NCBI GenBank assembly: GCA_018857735.1
Contig: JABMCL010003532.1
Span: 370,001 to 434,000 of the forward strand
Direction: 5' to 3'
Length of the DNA: 64,000 bases
Source of the DNA: Alviniconcha marisindica
Taxonomy: Eukaryota; Mollusca; Gastropoda; Provannidae
In this document: piece by piece, positions 24,108-35,525 of the stretch
Layout: each line of letters begins with the position of its first letter
Position numbering within the stretch: position 1 is the stretch's first letter
The notes under the pieces: generated by a model
Databases searched by the model: none
Told to the model about the DNA's origin: nothing
The model's input: only the letters and a program-made list of their open reading frames with translations
Made by a program: the position numbers and the translations under genes

Positions 24108-24516
24108 GTAAGTTCAAACAATTTACTTGTTTTGTAAACAAAAAGGGAGAGAAAAAAATAATTACCTTACAATAACACAAACAAATTAGACCACCTAGCT
24201 CAAAGTGAATTGGGGAAGGGGGCGGGATGTAGATTAAGGATTGCAATTTTTTTTCAGCAAGTTATTTATTTTGAAACAAAGCATGACCTATATTGTGTTT
24301 TATATATATTATCCGTTTTTAAAAACCAGCATGAACAAATGTCTATGTTTTTTGTTTACGTGAAAACTTGATTTCTTAAAGAAAGGGAATACTTGACTGC
24401 TTCTCCATTGCCTGTTTCTGTTACATTCATGTGTACTCTTTGATCTGATTTCTCCATTGCCTGTTTCTGTTACATTCATGTGTACTCTTTGCAGAGGAAT
24501 ACCCTTTTTCTTTACA

Positions 24517-24597
24517 CACACACACACACACACACATTCCATACAGATACACAACACACATATTCATTTCCCTTCTCTGTCTCTGTCTCTCTCTGTC

Positions 24598-24673
<76 letters not shown>

Positions 24674-24905
24674 CTCTCCTCTCTCTCTACTCATCTCTGA
24701 TATCTACTCATCAGTAGCTTAGCAAGGACTATTTGTTAGGTTTTTGACTGAACCTAAACTACAATCCTTGTAAAAATAAAGTTTTTGAGTTCGAGTTCTC
24801 TCTGTCTGTCTGTCTGTCTCTCTTTCTCTCTCTTCCTCCCTCCCTCCCCCCCTCTGTCTCTCTCTTCCTCTCTCTTTCTCCCTCCCTCCCTCCCTCTCTC
24901 CCTTC
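24517..24905 (+). repeat. (CA)n and (CT)n microsatellites
   Basis: CA and CT tracts occupy 24517-24713. A second pyrimidine-rich (tctg/ctct/cctc) block at 24800-24905 ends about 40 bp before the IIS3-S4 exon. Confidence 0.9.
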
Positions 24906-24946
24906 ACATTTGTTCAGATAACGACTTCCGTTGCAACCCCTTTCAG

Positions 24947-25059
24947 GTGATAGTAGGTAGCATAGTGGAGGTCATCTGGGCCACGTTCAAGCCAGGCTCC
25001 TCCTTTGGTATCAGCGTCCTGCGTGCGCTCAGACTTCTCAGGATATTCAAAGTCACCAG
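24947..25059 (+). CDS. Cav2: Cav2 exon: domain II S3-S4 (113 bp)
   Basis: It encodes [20 protein letters not shown] followed by [18 protein letters not shown]. The IIS4 voltage sensor has R, R, R, K, R spaced by three. The acceptor is cccctttcag and the donor gtacgg, phase 0 in and phase 2 out. Confidence 0.95.
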
Positions 25060-25924
25060 GTACGGATTTCCCTTGTTCAGTTTTTTTTTTCTCTGTGAGT
25101 TTGGGATTGGCTGATTTCTGGCATCTGAATAGGTGCAAATGTTGTTGTTTTTTCATATTTCTTTTTCAGCAACAGCAAAGTTGCTGACATCTTTGGCATC
25201 TTTTTCATCTCTGACATCTTTGGCAATAAATAACCTTGACACGGGACATTTCTTTGCCACTGTCAGAGAAGTGGCTTTCCAGACATTTTCGTATAATGAG
25301 TGCTGCTGAGCTTTACCCGTAAACACCAGTGTCAATGACCTTCAGCCTGTGTCAAGGTCACGGCAATGTCATGTGCATGCAGACAAGATCCAGCTGATAA
25401 TGGTTTTCTTGGGCTTTGGTATTATTTAAAGTGGATCATCGTCATTGATGCATTTCCAACATGCAGTTGGCCGTGACCAAACTGAATTTTTCCTCAGAGG
25501 CTACCGAGAAAAGATCTTTGGTTGAAACACTCCATGATAAAGTAAATGCCCATTAAGTGTTTTAAGCTTCCTATTGCTTTCAATGACTTTGACCTGCTGT
25601 GAAGGTCACAGCACCGCCAAAACAGTTCAAAATGAAAGTGACAGTTATTTTCTCAGTAAAGTAAGTGTGGACAAACTGTGTGAGCCGGATTATGAACAGA
25701 ATGTTTTTCCACAACTTTGTGATGTGTTAAGGGTGGGTTTGGCGGAAAAACAACAACAACAAAACACTGGGAAGTTGTTTTAGTGACATTTTGAAACCGC
25801 ATGATGATAACTTGTATTGAACTTTACAGTTTTGATGACCATGATCCTCCAGTTTCAAGGTTACAGGATGTTTTAAAAATCAAAAAGTGAAGCTAGGTCT
25901 TTCACAGACTCTTGTTTCTTTCAG

Positions 25925-26026
25925 GTACTCGGCTGATCTGTTGTCATAGTTTTACATGACCGTTGTCTTTTGCAGGTACTGGGCCCATCTGTTCTCATAG
26001 TTTTACATGACCGTTGTCTTTTACAG
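25925..26026 (+). repeat. 51-bp tandem duplication of a splice acceptor and exon start
   Basis: Two copies of a 51-bp unit precede the true acceptor. After tttcag (25921-25924) and tttgcag (25971-25975) come ggtactcggctgatct and ggtactgggcccatct, near-copies of the true exon start ggtactgggccaactt. Both hit TAG within nine codons, so only the third acceptor (26026) gives a working product. Confidence 0.85.
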
Positions 26027-26158
26027 GTACTGGGCCAACTTGCGGAACCTTGTCATCTCGTTGTTGAGCAGTATGCGTTCCATCCTCAGTCTCCTGTTCC
26101 TTCTCTTCCTCTTCATCCTCATCTTCGCCCTGCTTGGCATGCAGCTCTTTGGAGGAGA
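26027..26158 (+). CDS. Cav2: Cav2 exon: domain II S4-S5 linker and S5 (132 bp)
   Basis: It encodes [20 protein letters not shown] followed by [20 protein letters not shown] and FGGE. This is the S4-S5 linker and the very hydrophobic IIS5, nearly identical to other Cav2 channels. The acceptor is gtcttttacag and the donor gtgagt, phase 2 in and out. Confidence 0.96.
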
Positions 26159-26303
26159 GTGAGTGTACCCGCACGCCATGTACATGTTGTGTAAATGGTT
26201 TTCATGTGGAAACTGGGTCTTGCTAGCGTCTTTTGGGAGCATGGGGAGAAGGAACCCTATTAGCAGGACACAGCACTGCCCTGTTGTAGCTGACTTGCCC
26301 TCG

Positions 26304-26310
<7 letters not shown>

Positions 26311-26374
<64 letters not shown>

Positions 26375-26425
26375 TCTCTCTGCTGTAGTCCTCTCTCCCC
26401 CCTCCCCCCCCCCCCCCCCCATTTG
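26311..26425 (+). repeat. (CT)n and poly(C)
   Basis: (CT)n covers about 26309-26375, and C-rich runs cover 26398-26420. Confidence 0.95.
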
Positions 26426-26588
26426 AGGTGACCCTTTGTGATTAACAGGACATTAAATATATTTACTAAACAACTAGCTAAGTAACTGACTAACACTGTC
26501 TTCATGAATGTGTAGAGGTTCTGTTTTGTTTGATTCCCTGTGGCTTGTGAAAGAAACGTGTGAGTAACATTTGCATCATGCTGTGCAG

Positions 26589-26661
26589 GATGAACTTTGA
26601 GGAGGGGCGACCGTCGAGCCACTTTGACACATTCCCCATTGCCCTGCTCACAGTGTTTCAG
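26589..26661 (+). CDS. Cav2: Cav2 exon: domain II pore helix (73 bp)
   Basis: It encodes MNFEEGRPSSHFDTFPIALL followed by TVFQ, the IIS5-P loop and first half of the pore helix. The acceptor is ctgtgcag and the donor gtaatg, phase 2 in and phase 0 out. The 73-bp length is the usual size of this exon in Cav2 genes as I recall it. Confidence 0.95.
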
Positions 26662-26814
26662 GTAATGTCCACTATGAATAATATTTCTAACAAGGCAATG
26701 ACTTCTTCATAGTTCTGATTGCATGCTAAGTTGGGTAGGAATGAGTAGCAATGTCTTAAGATCGGAAAGAAATCTGATCACTTCTTTCTCTGCCTGTGTG
26801 TGCATGCACATGGT

Positions 26815-26815
<1 letters not shown>

Positions 26816-26883
<68 letters not shown>
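26816..26883 (+). repeat. (GT)n microsatellite
   Basis: About 34 GT units. Confidence 0.95.
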
Positions 26884-26885
<2 letters not shown>

Positions 26886-26989
26886 CATAAACAGACTCAG
26901 TTTCATAAACATTTATTCTGTGTTATGCCCACGTATAACTGATGAGGCTAAACGTGGGTACATTGCCCAACAGTGTGTGTTGGCTATCA

Positions 26990-27760
26990 CCGTTATCTCA
27001 CCTACAAAGTACATACCATTCTTTTCCGTCACTTCTGTCCTAAAACATCTGCTGTCCCGCTGTTGTCGTACTCACAGATTAGTCGGAGGCTTTGGGCAGT
27101 TCCTGCGCTGAACGCTGCGCTTTCGCCAGTTTTCCACTCGCAATGCTTTTCAGCTGCTTCTGTTCTGAAACATCTGGTGTGACCTGTCACTTTCTCACAG
27201 ATTGATTGGAGGTTTTGGGCAGCTCCCGCGCTGAACTCTACATTTACGCCTGTTGTCCATTCACCTTTGCGTTCTTATCAGTCACTTTGGTCCTAAAGCA
27301 TTTGCTGTCCCCCTGTTGTCGTACTCGCAGATTAATTTCAGGTTTGGGGCAGCTCTTATGCCGAACTGTGCGTCTGCGCCTGTTGCTCACTCACCGTTCT
27401 TTTGGCTGCTTCCGTAGTGAAACGGTTGCATGGGCATAGAACGCCAAGTGACTACTACTAACACTACTCATGCTGTATTGAAACATCTGCTATCACCTGT
27501 GGTTTTTTCACCAGCTAACTGCGTGTTTACAGCTGCTGTTCTTATCAGTCACTTTGGTCCTAAAGCATTTGCTGTCCCCCTGTTGTCGTACTCGCAGATT
27601 AATTGTGGGTTTTTTCACCAGCTAACTGCGTGTTTTCAGCGGCTCCCGTAACGTAACTTGGCACGATGGCCTGTTGTCGTACTCGCAGATTAATTGTGGG
27701 TTTTTTCACCGGCTAACTGCGTGTTTCCAGCTGCTGCCGTAACGTAACTTGGCACGATGG
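26990..27760 (+). repeat. Degenerate tandem repeat with acceptor-like cores
   Basis: About five to seven imperfect copies of a 90-130 bp unit contain ggtcctaaagcatttgctgt, tgttgtcgtactcgcagatt and agctaactgcgtgtttccag. Each copy carries a gcagATT or cacagATT motif like the true acceptor (gttgcagATT) at 27770. Confidence 0.7.
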
Positions 27761-27770
27761 CCTGTTGCAG

Positions 27771-27891
27771 ATTCTGACGGGAGAGGACTGGAACGAAGTG
27801 ATGTACGCTGGCATTCGCTCCCACGGCGGGATTCACAAGGGTGGCATGTTCTTCTGCACCTACTTCATCATCCTGGTGCTCTTTGGAAACT
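27771..27891 (+). CDS. Cav2: Cav2 exon: domain II selectivity filter and start of S6 (121 bp)
   Basis: It encodes [20 protein letters not shown] followed by [25 protein letters not shown] carries the domain II filter glutamate. IIS6 begins at about GGMFFC. The acceptor is cctgttgcag and the donor gtatcc, phase 0 in and phase 1 out. The last 16 or so bases of the exon and its donor are duplicated 96 bp downstream. Confidence 0.96.
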
Positions 27892-28066
27892 GTATCCTTT
27901 CCCAAACAACCCGTGGCACTGTACTTACTATAGGCTGATGTGTCAGAAATGGCCTCGAACAGGTCAGTCTGGTGCTCTTTGGAAACTGTATCCTTTCCCA
28001 GACAACCCATGGCACTGTACTTACTATAGGCTGATGTGTCAGAAATGGCCTCGAACAGATCGGTCT
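27875..28066 (+). repeat. 96-bp tandem duplication including exon end and donor
   Basis: ctggtgctctttggaaactg, tatcctttcccaaacaaccc and ggcactgtacttactatagg occur twice, 96 bp apart. The copied donor is at 27988; reading through to it meets TGA, so it is not productively usable. Confidence 0.9.
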
Positions 28067-28194
28067 GGGCACTAGTAATTTCTGGAAAGCATCTTAAGCA
28101 CTGTGCACTGGTCAACACTGAAAGAAACTGATGATAATCAGAGTGGAGAGTTTAAAGTTTACCTGTAGGTCTGTTTTGACCACATGTGTTCTTG

Positions 28195-28450
28195 AAATCA
28201 GTGCCAAGTCATTTCTGTTTGTGGAATCTGCTCCACACAAGCATGCTTCAGTCTGCGTTCTAGGTTTTGCGTGTAATTGTGGAATCTGTTCCGCACAAGA
28301 ATGCTTGAATCTGCGTTATAGTCTGGGCATGTAATTGTGGAATCTGCTCCACGCGAGAATGCTTGAATGTGCGTTATAGGCTAGGTGTGTGATCATGGAA
28401 TCTGCTTCACGCAAGAATGCTTGAATGTGCGTTATAGGCTAGTTGTGTGA
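28195..28450 (+). repeat. About 57-bp tandem repeat, 4-5 copies
   Basis: The unit contains gtggaatctgctccacacaa, gaatgcttgaatctgcgtta and taggctaggtgtgtgat. It ends about 20 bp before the next exon. Confidence 0.85.
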
Positions 28451-28469
28451 TCCTTGACCCTTGCTTCAG

Positions 28470-28567
28470 ACACGCTGCTGAATGTATTCTTGGCCATCGC
28501 TGTGGACAACCTGGCCAACGCTCAGGAACTCACTGCCGCTGAGGAGGAGCAACAAGAAGAAGAAGCG
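28470..28567 (+). CDS. Cav2: Cav2 exon: domain II S6 end and II-III linker start (98 bp)
   Basis: It encodes [20 protein letters not shown] followed by [12 protein letters not shown]: the intracellular end of IIS6 with the invariant [12 protein letters not shown], then an acidic coil. The acceptor is ttgcttcag and the donor gtactt, phase 1 in and phase 0 out. Confidence 0.95.
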
Positions 28568-28589
28568 GTACTTGTCTTAGTCTCTGCCT

Positions 28590-29920
28590 TCTCATGTGTT
28601 TGTGTGTCTGTGCGTGTGTTTGTGTGTGTGTGCATGTGTTTTGTGCATGTGTGTGTGTGTGTATGTGTGTGTTTGTGTGCGTGCATGTGTCTGTGTCTGT
28701 GGTTGGGTGTGTGTGTGTGTGGAGAGAGAGGTGACTGTGTGTGTGAGAGAGTTACATTATGTATGATTGCTATTGCTTTTTTTCTTTTAATTTCAGATGC
28801 ATTCATGTATTTGTGTAGTCGTATGTTTGTCATATTGAACAGCTCTGTCTTCATTTCATTTTGCTGAGCTTAATTTTAAAGTTTGAATTATGTATCTATA
28901 GGCCTTGCAAATAGCTACAGATGCAGTCATGTGGATCTAAGCTTTGAACACTGTCTCTGTCATCTTAACATCTGCTTTGGAAAATGGATATAACCTGTAG
29001 GTTCTTTATGAAGGGGAAGGGACTAGACCTCTCCAGGTTTTGCGTTTTTGTTTTTGTTTTGTTTTTTGCCTTTGATGTTGTTGCTGTTGTTGACCCGAGT
29101 TATTGCTGACTTCATTTCCAGAATCAAAGAGTTTTGCGGAAGGTCGTGAACACATTGTTTTCTGGCAAAGGAAATCCAACTCAGATGTCCAGACCTGTAT
29201 GATTTTCGGATCCCAAGAAACTGAGCAAAATATATTTTCATATTATAATCATTTCATAATCTAGAAATATATCAAATTATCCATCAACACTGCAAATATA
29301 ATTTTCATATTATAATCAATTTATAATCTAGAAATATATCAAATTATCCATCAACAACGATACTAACACAAAAAATGTAATTAGGTGGAGAAAAAAAAAC
29401 ACAACTAAAACTAACAGACACTGGGATGCTTTGACTCATAACATTTAATGAAGTCGTCTTTTTGCCTGAACTGTACTATTACTGCTACAGTACTAGTTCC
29501 AGCTACTCATTTTTTTTTCTTTCTTTCTCTCTCTCTTTTTTAATTTTTTTCTTTTTTTATTGTATCTATTTTTAAAAACCTACTCTGATCTAATGACAGT
29601 TTTGCACCTTTTAAGGTATTCAGTATAATCATCATTTTGCACTGTTTTGCTTTAGTTGATGCCATGATACTCAATTTTGTTTTGTTTTGTTTTTGTTTGG
29701 TCTTTTGGTGTGTTTTTTAAGGTATGTTTTGTTGATGCTTAGTGATTCCTGGAAATGATTTTAACATTGTTTTCAGTTACAACCATCTACTGTGCTGCGG
29801 CATTGATTTGATTACACTAATTTTGGTGGTTTTCAACTAGGATCCAGCTGCTTCGGGCAAAATATGTCTGTTACTACCAGCATCACACCATATCAGATGC
29901 ACTAAATCCATCGACACAAT
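28590..29920 (+). other. Intron sequence: GT-rich, then AT-rich
   Basis: Impure (GT)n covers 28598-28750. A tandem pair of about 75 bp (ttttcatattataatc, aatctagaaatatatcaaat) lies at 29235-29355. Otherwise it is AT-rich unique sequence with no exon I can support. Confidence 0.55.
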
Positions 29921-29925
29921 ACTGA

Positions 29926-31600
29926 ATACTTTCTGATCAAGTGGATCTTTCCTATCATAGAATCAGTACTTCCTGATCAAGTAGATCTTCCCTATCATAC
30001 ACACAATACTTTCTGATCAAGTCGGATCTTTCCTATCATAGAATCAGTACTTTCTGATCAAGTAGATCTTCCCTATCATACACACAATACTTTCTGATCA
30101 AGTGGATCTTTCCTATCATAGAATCAGTACTATCTTCCCTATCATACACACAATACTTTCTGATCAAGTGGATCTTTCCTATCATAGAATCGGTACTTTC
30201 TGATCAAGTAGATCTTCCCTATCATACACACAATACTTTCTGATCAAGTGGATCTTTCCTATCATAGAATCAGTACTTTCTCATCAAGTAGATCTTCCCT
30301 ACATACACACAATACTTTCTGATCAAGTGGATCTTTCCTATCATAGAATCAGTACTTTCTGATCAAGTAGATCTTCCCTATCATACACACAATACTTTCT
30401 GATCAAGTGGATCTTTCCTATCATAGAATCAGTACTTTCTGATCAAGTAGATCTTCCCTATCATACACACAATACTTTCTGATCAAGTGGATCTTTCCTA
30501 TCATAGAATCAGTACTTCCTGATCAAGTAGATCTTCCCTATCATACACACAATACTTTCTGATCAAGTGGATCTTTCCTATCATAGAATCAGTACTTTCT
30601 GATCAAGTAGATCTTCCCTATCATACACACAATACTTTCTGATCAAGTGGATCTTTCCTATCATAGAATCAGTACTTTCTGATCAAGTAGATCTTCCCTA
30701 TCATACACACAATACTTTCTGATCAAGTGGATCTTTCCTATCATAGAATCAGTACTTCCTGATCAAGTAGATCTTCCCTACCATACACACAATACTTTCT
30801 GATCAAGTGGATCTTTCCTATCATAGAATCAGTACTTCCTGATCAAGTAGATCTTCCCTATCATACACACAATACTTTCTGATCAAGTGGATCTTTCCTA
30901 TCATAGAATCAGTACTTTCTGATCAAGTAGATCTTCCCTATCATACACACAATACTTTCTGATCAAGTGGATCTTTCCTATCATAGAATCAGTACTTTCT
31001 ATCAAGTAGATCTTCCCTATCATACACACAATACTTTCTGATCAAGTGGATCTTTCCTATCATAGAATCAGTACTTTCTCATCAAGTAGATCTTCCCTAT
31101 CATACACACAATACTTTCTGATCAAGTGGATCTTTCCTATCATAGAATCAGTACTTCCTGATCAAGTAGATCTTCCCTATCATACACACAATACTTTCTG
31201 ATCAAGTGGATCTTTCCTATCATAGAATCAGTACTTTCTGATCAAGTAGATCTTCCCTATCATACACACAATACTTTCTGATCAAGTGGATCTTTCCTAT
31301 CATAGAATCGGTACTTTCTGATCAAGTAGATCTTCCCTATCATACACACAATACTTTCTGATCAAGTGGATCTTTCCTATCATAGAATCAGTACTTTCTG
31401 ATCAAGTAGATCTTCCCTATCATACACCCAATACTTTCTGATCAAGTGGATCTTTCCTATCATAGAATCAGTACTTTCTGATCAAGTAGATCTTCCCTAT
31501 CATACACACAATACTTTCTGATCAAGTGGATCTTTCCTATCATAGAATCAGTACTTTCTGTTCAAGTAGATCATTCCTATCATTGTTATGCATGCCTTCA
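29926..31600 (+). repeat. 80-bp minisatellite built of two alternating 40-bp half-units, about 20 copies
   Basis: Half-unit 1 contains aatactttctgatcaagtgg and atctttcctatcatag. Half-unit 2 contains aatcagtactttctgatcaa, gtagatcttccctatcatac and acac. They alternate almost without exception over 1.65 kb with very few mismatches, which implies recent amplification of the dimer. Confidence 0.95.
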
Positions 31601-32823
31601 CTTTTTATTTATGCTACGTATCCCAATATCACGCACGCAGTAATGCCAGCTGTGAGCAGCATATCTGATTATGAGAGACCATAGCTTTCTTAACTGTTCA
31701 GAAAATGGATTAAACCTAGTGCCTGAAAAGACTTGTCTCCTTGTGGAAACACTGTTGTCTCCCTTGGCCAAGGAGAGAAAGGTTTACTGTAAATATACAT
31801 TATATATGTCTGCTGTATATCATATGGCAATTTTTATTTTGTGTGTGTTTGTTGGGGGGGGGGGGGGGTATGTGTGTGCACACAAGCTTTCATGTGCTTC
31901 ACTGCTTGTGTGTGTGTGTGTGAAAATCTGATGTTTTGGCTAGGGATTTTAGCTCATTTCAGTAGCTACTGGACAGTGGGCGTTGAATCAGTGGAGATCA
32001 GACCGTCCTGACGAATTGTGGCAGTATAAATTGTATTGTTCTTTTGCAGCACTGCTCGAGTTAACGAGGTTGTGCAGCCCCAAGAGCACTTTCCACAAAA
32101 TCCCACCAGTCGCTTTTCACTGTGGTCCAAACCAGCATACCGGTCTTACCAGTAACTTTGACCCGTAATCAGTTAATGTCACTGGAGGGTTAAAAAAGAA
32201 AGAAAGACGAAACGTTTGCAGTATTTTCTTACAACACAGCCAGATCGCATTGCTCCATATGCTTAATGTCACTGGAGAGTTCAAAAAACAAACAAAAAAG
32301 GAAAAAGTTTGCAGTATTTTTGTACAACACAGCATGTTCGCATTGCTCCATATCACTCGAGAGTTAAAAAGGGGGAAAAAAGGAAAAGTGTGCAGTATTT
32401 TCTTACAACGCAGCACGTCCGCATTGCTCCATGCTGACTAGAATCACCTATGCCAAGAATAGGTTATTTTTTAGGATGGACTAAGCAAAATGAGTGACTG
32501 GGAGTTTCCATTTTTCCCCAGTTCACAAATCAAAGAATGTCAGGAGGTGAGACCTGCTTTGGAAAATTCTTCCGCTGAAGTGTGACGTTTCTGCAATCCC
32601 AGAGAACTTTGCATTGGTCATTTCACTGTTTTGTCATGGACCGCATCCTATTTTTAACATATCAGAAACATCTACATAGTGGTGAAACAAAACCGGAGAA
32701 CAGTTTGTGTTTAAGTCCTGCAAAATGTGTTATCTGCACAATGTCACATTCCTCTTCCAGGCTTTGAATGCAAGTCAGCTGAGTGTTTGCAATTCCTGTT
32801 GACCCTTTAACTCTCGTTTCCAG
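31600..32823 (+). other. Intron sequence with an 85-bp tandem triplication
   Basis: At about 32170-32435 there are three copies of a unit with gcagtattttcttacaacac and catcgcattgctccatat-like sequence. A poly(G) run lies near 31854-31868. No other structure was recognised. Confidence 0.6.
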
Positions 32824-32960
32824 CGGCAACAAGAACTGGAACAGGAAATGGCCGATCAGTTTGCGCTTGCTGCCCCTGGCAAAGGGGGACCACCCCAGGT
32901 CAACATCTGCCCCCCTTCCCCACAAAATAACGAGGACATCAAGACTGGAAACTTCAACTA
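32824..32960 (+). CDS. Cav2: Cav2 exon: II-III linker (137 bp)
   Basis: It encodes RQQELEQEMADQFALAAPGK, then GGPPQVNICPPSPQNNEDIK and TGNFNY. It continues the charged coil after IIS6, then becomes Gly/Pro-rich. The acceptor is tctcgtttccag and the donor gtgagt, phase 0 in and phase 2 out. I see no synprint-like sequence. Confidence 0.92.
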
Positions 32961-33330
32961 GTGAGTACTTGTCTGTTTTTAGTGTATAGGGGGTAGTGAG
33001 TACTTACCTGTTTTTAGCGTATGTCATGTGATAGGCTTAAATCCTATGGGTTTCATTGCATTCTCAGAATTCTGTCTAGATCCATTTTGTTTCTTTTTCT
33101 GTCTAGATCCTTTTTTTCTCTCTCTCTCTCTCTCTCTAGATCCATTTTGTGATTTTTTTTTAGATAGAGCACATTATTTGACTTTAAACAGGAAATTTGA
33201 ACGAGTGAGTATCTCTTTACTGTGCAGGTGGAGTGAGTAGGGTTGTCATGTGATAGGTTTATGATCCCTGCAACCCATTTATCAATACATTGCATTTTCA
33301 AACTTTCGTCTAGCTCCATTGCTTCTTCTT
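32961..33330 (+). repeat. Duplications of the donor region of the preceding exon
   Basis: gtgagtacttgtctgttttt recurs as gtgagtacttacctgttttt about 35 bp later. A more diverged copy of the exon end plus donor (ggaaatttgaacgagtgagt) lies at 33191-33210, followed by a copy of the flanking tgtcatgtgataggttta and ttctagatcc-type sequence. Confidence 0.7.
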
Positions 33331-33930
33331 TTTTTTAAATTAATAAAGCATATTTATATGACTTTATACAAATGAAGAAGAAAAAAGCACATGGGAGTTA
33401 CAACCTGTTTGATATTGTGAAGGAAATTACTATAGATTTCAGGATTGAGTTTTTTTTAAAGTTTTTTTTTAATGATGTTAAAAACGGTTGTGTCAAAAAA
33501 GAAAAATGAGTGAAAACATCTTTGTTAATTCAAACTCCATTGTATGATTGTTTTCTGATTTTAAAAAAAAAAAAAAAAAAAAAAAAATCATTTCTTTGTA
33601 CATATGAGCCAAAGCACTTTCATTGAACATCTGCTGTTTTGAGAGCTTGTCCGCTTGAAAGTTGAATTGATGATCACGTGTCTCTGGCTCAGCAGTTTCT
33701 TCCAGCATCCTCTTCATCAGTTTCCCATCAATGTCTGTATGTTCATCTGTTTTTCATCGCCATCTTCATTCAGATGTAACGTAAAAACGTTTCTTTTCCC
33801 CAAACTGTAGACCTGCCATGTTTTCTGTTCCAAGTTGCTGTCTTCGTCCGTCTCAGGTCTCCGTTTGCTGCCCGTTTTAAGCTGTGTAAATTAAGCTTTG
33901 TATAGTCAGAATGCTTGTATGCGCGGGTGC

Positions 33931-33969
<39 letters not shown>

Positions 33970-34150
33970 TGTGTGGACACACTTAGAACAATCTCTATGG
34001 ACAAGATTTTGCGCTATACAGATACTACTATTGTCCTCTTCTGTCTTCATCCTCATCCTCATTGTCCACTCAGTGCTTCACGTTGTTATGGCCACTGAAC
34101 ACAGAACAGCGAATCATGACACAGCTGTTGACCTTCAGCTTTCCTTTCAG
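33330..34150 (+). other. Intron sequence
   Basis: It is AT-rich with a poly(A) run at 33562-33587 and (GT)n at 33937-33974. No repeat array and no exon were recognised. Confidence 0.5.
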
Positions 34151-34293
34151 TACGGGCAACCGCATTGACATCAATCTCAGCCAGAACAACCTCAAGGACA
34201 ACCGGGACAAGAAGATGCCCGGCATGGATCTGGACGCCTCCAAGACCAACGCAGTTGTGGCCAAAAACATGGACGAGGACATGTCCGATGCTG
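34151..34293 (+). CDS. Cav2: Cav2 exon: II-III linker (143 bp)
   Basis: It encodes TGNRIDINLSQNNLKDNRDK, then KMPGMDLDASKTNAVVAKNM and DEDMSDA, a hydrophilic, disordered-looking stretch. The acceptor is ttcctttcag and the donor gtacgt, phase 2 in and phase 1 out. Both downstream candidates (40418 and 44629) accept phase 1. Confidence 0.92.
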
Positions 34294-34719
34294 GTACGTG
34301 CATGCGGTCACGGCAGCGTGAAAGTTTTTTTTGCTTCGTCTCGTCGGTATCGTGATGAGCTGTGTGCAGAAGTTGCTGAGTGTCTGTGCTGTGTTTTTAC
34401 AAATGACTGTCTCTGTGTGTGTGTGTTAGACCATCCTGTTCTTTTAGTTTTGGACAGCTGCAAAGTAGCCACGATCGCAGTAACACTAGCAATACCTCTT
34501 TTACAGCAATGGTTCCCTTTAAAGCTCGGAGTGCTTTATAAGTTTATAAACAAAACTCAGTGTGATAGTGGGGTTCATAGAGTGCTGGTTAAAGAACATA
34601 TTGGTGCAGTGGGGTGGCATAGGCTGTTCCTGTGACAGATTGAAATGACTGTGTGCAGTGCATGTTTAGGATTGAAGCTGTGCTTTCAGTTTCAGCAGTG
34701 CGAACAGCAGAATAAAGAT

Positions 34720-35525
34720 TGTGTTCTAGAACAGTAGACACAACAGGTTGTACGCAGCAGTAAATGGCAGATTTAAAGATTGTGCCTGTTACAGTAGACA
34801 CAACAGGTTGTATGCAGCAGTAAATAGCAGATTTAAAGATTGTGCCTGTTACAGTAGACACAGCAGGTTGTACGCAGCAGTAAATGGCAGATTTAAAGAT
34901 TGTGCCTGTAACAGTAGACACAACAGGTTGTACGCAGCAGTAAATGGCAGATTTAAAGATTGTGCCTGTAACAGTAGACACAACAGGTTGTACGCATCAG
35001 TAAATGGCAGATTTAAAGATTGTGCCTGTAACAGTAGACACAACAGGTTGTACGCAGCAGTAAATGGCAGATTTAAAGATTGTGCCTGTTACAGTAGACA
35101 CAACAGGTTGTACGCAGCAGTAAAGGCAGATTTAAAGATTGTGCCTGTTACAGTAGACACAACAGGTTGTACGCAGCAGTAAATGGCAGATTTAAAGATT
35201 GTGCCTGTTACAGTAGACACAACAGGTTGTACGCAGCAGTAAATGCAGATTTAAAGATTGTGCCTGTAACAGTAGACACAACAGGTTGTATGCAGCAGTA
35301 AATGGCAGATTTAAAGATTGTGCCTGTTACAGTAGACACAACAGGTTGTACGCAGCAGTAAATAGCAGATTTAAAGATTGTGCCTGTAACAGTAGACACA
35401 ACAGGTTGTATGCAGCAGTAAATGGCAGATTTAAAGATTGTGCCTGTAACAGTAGACACAACAGGTTGTATGCAGCAGTAAATAGCAGATGTCAGATTGT
35501 GCCTGTAACAGTAGACACAACAGAT
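34720..35525 (+). repeat. 60-bp minisatellite, about 13 copies
   Basis: The unit contains cagtagacacaacaggttgt, acgcagcagtaaatggcaga and tttaaagattgtgcctgtta. It is highly regular (period 60, a few copies 59). Confidence 0.95.

Noticed and set aside
29926..31600. CRISPR-like appearance of regular repeats
   Set aside because: Units abut without unique spacers, and the window is clearly animal DNA.
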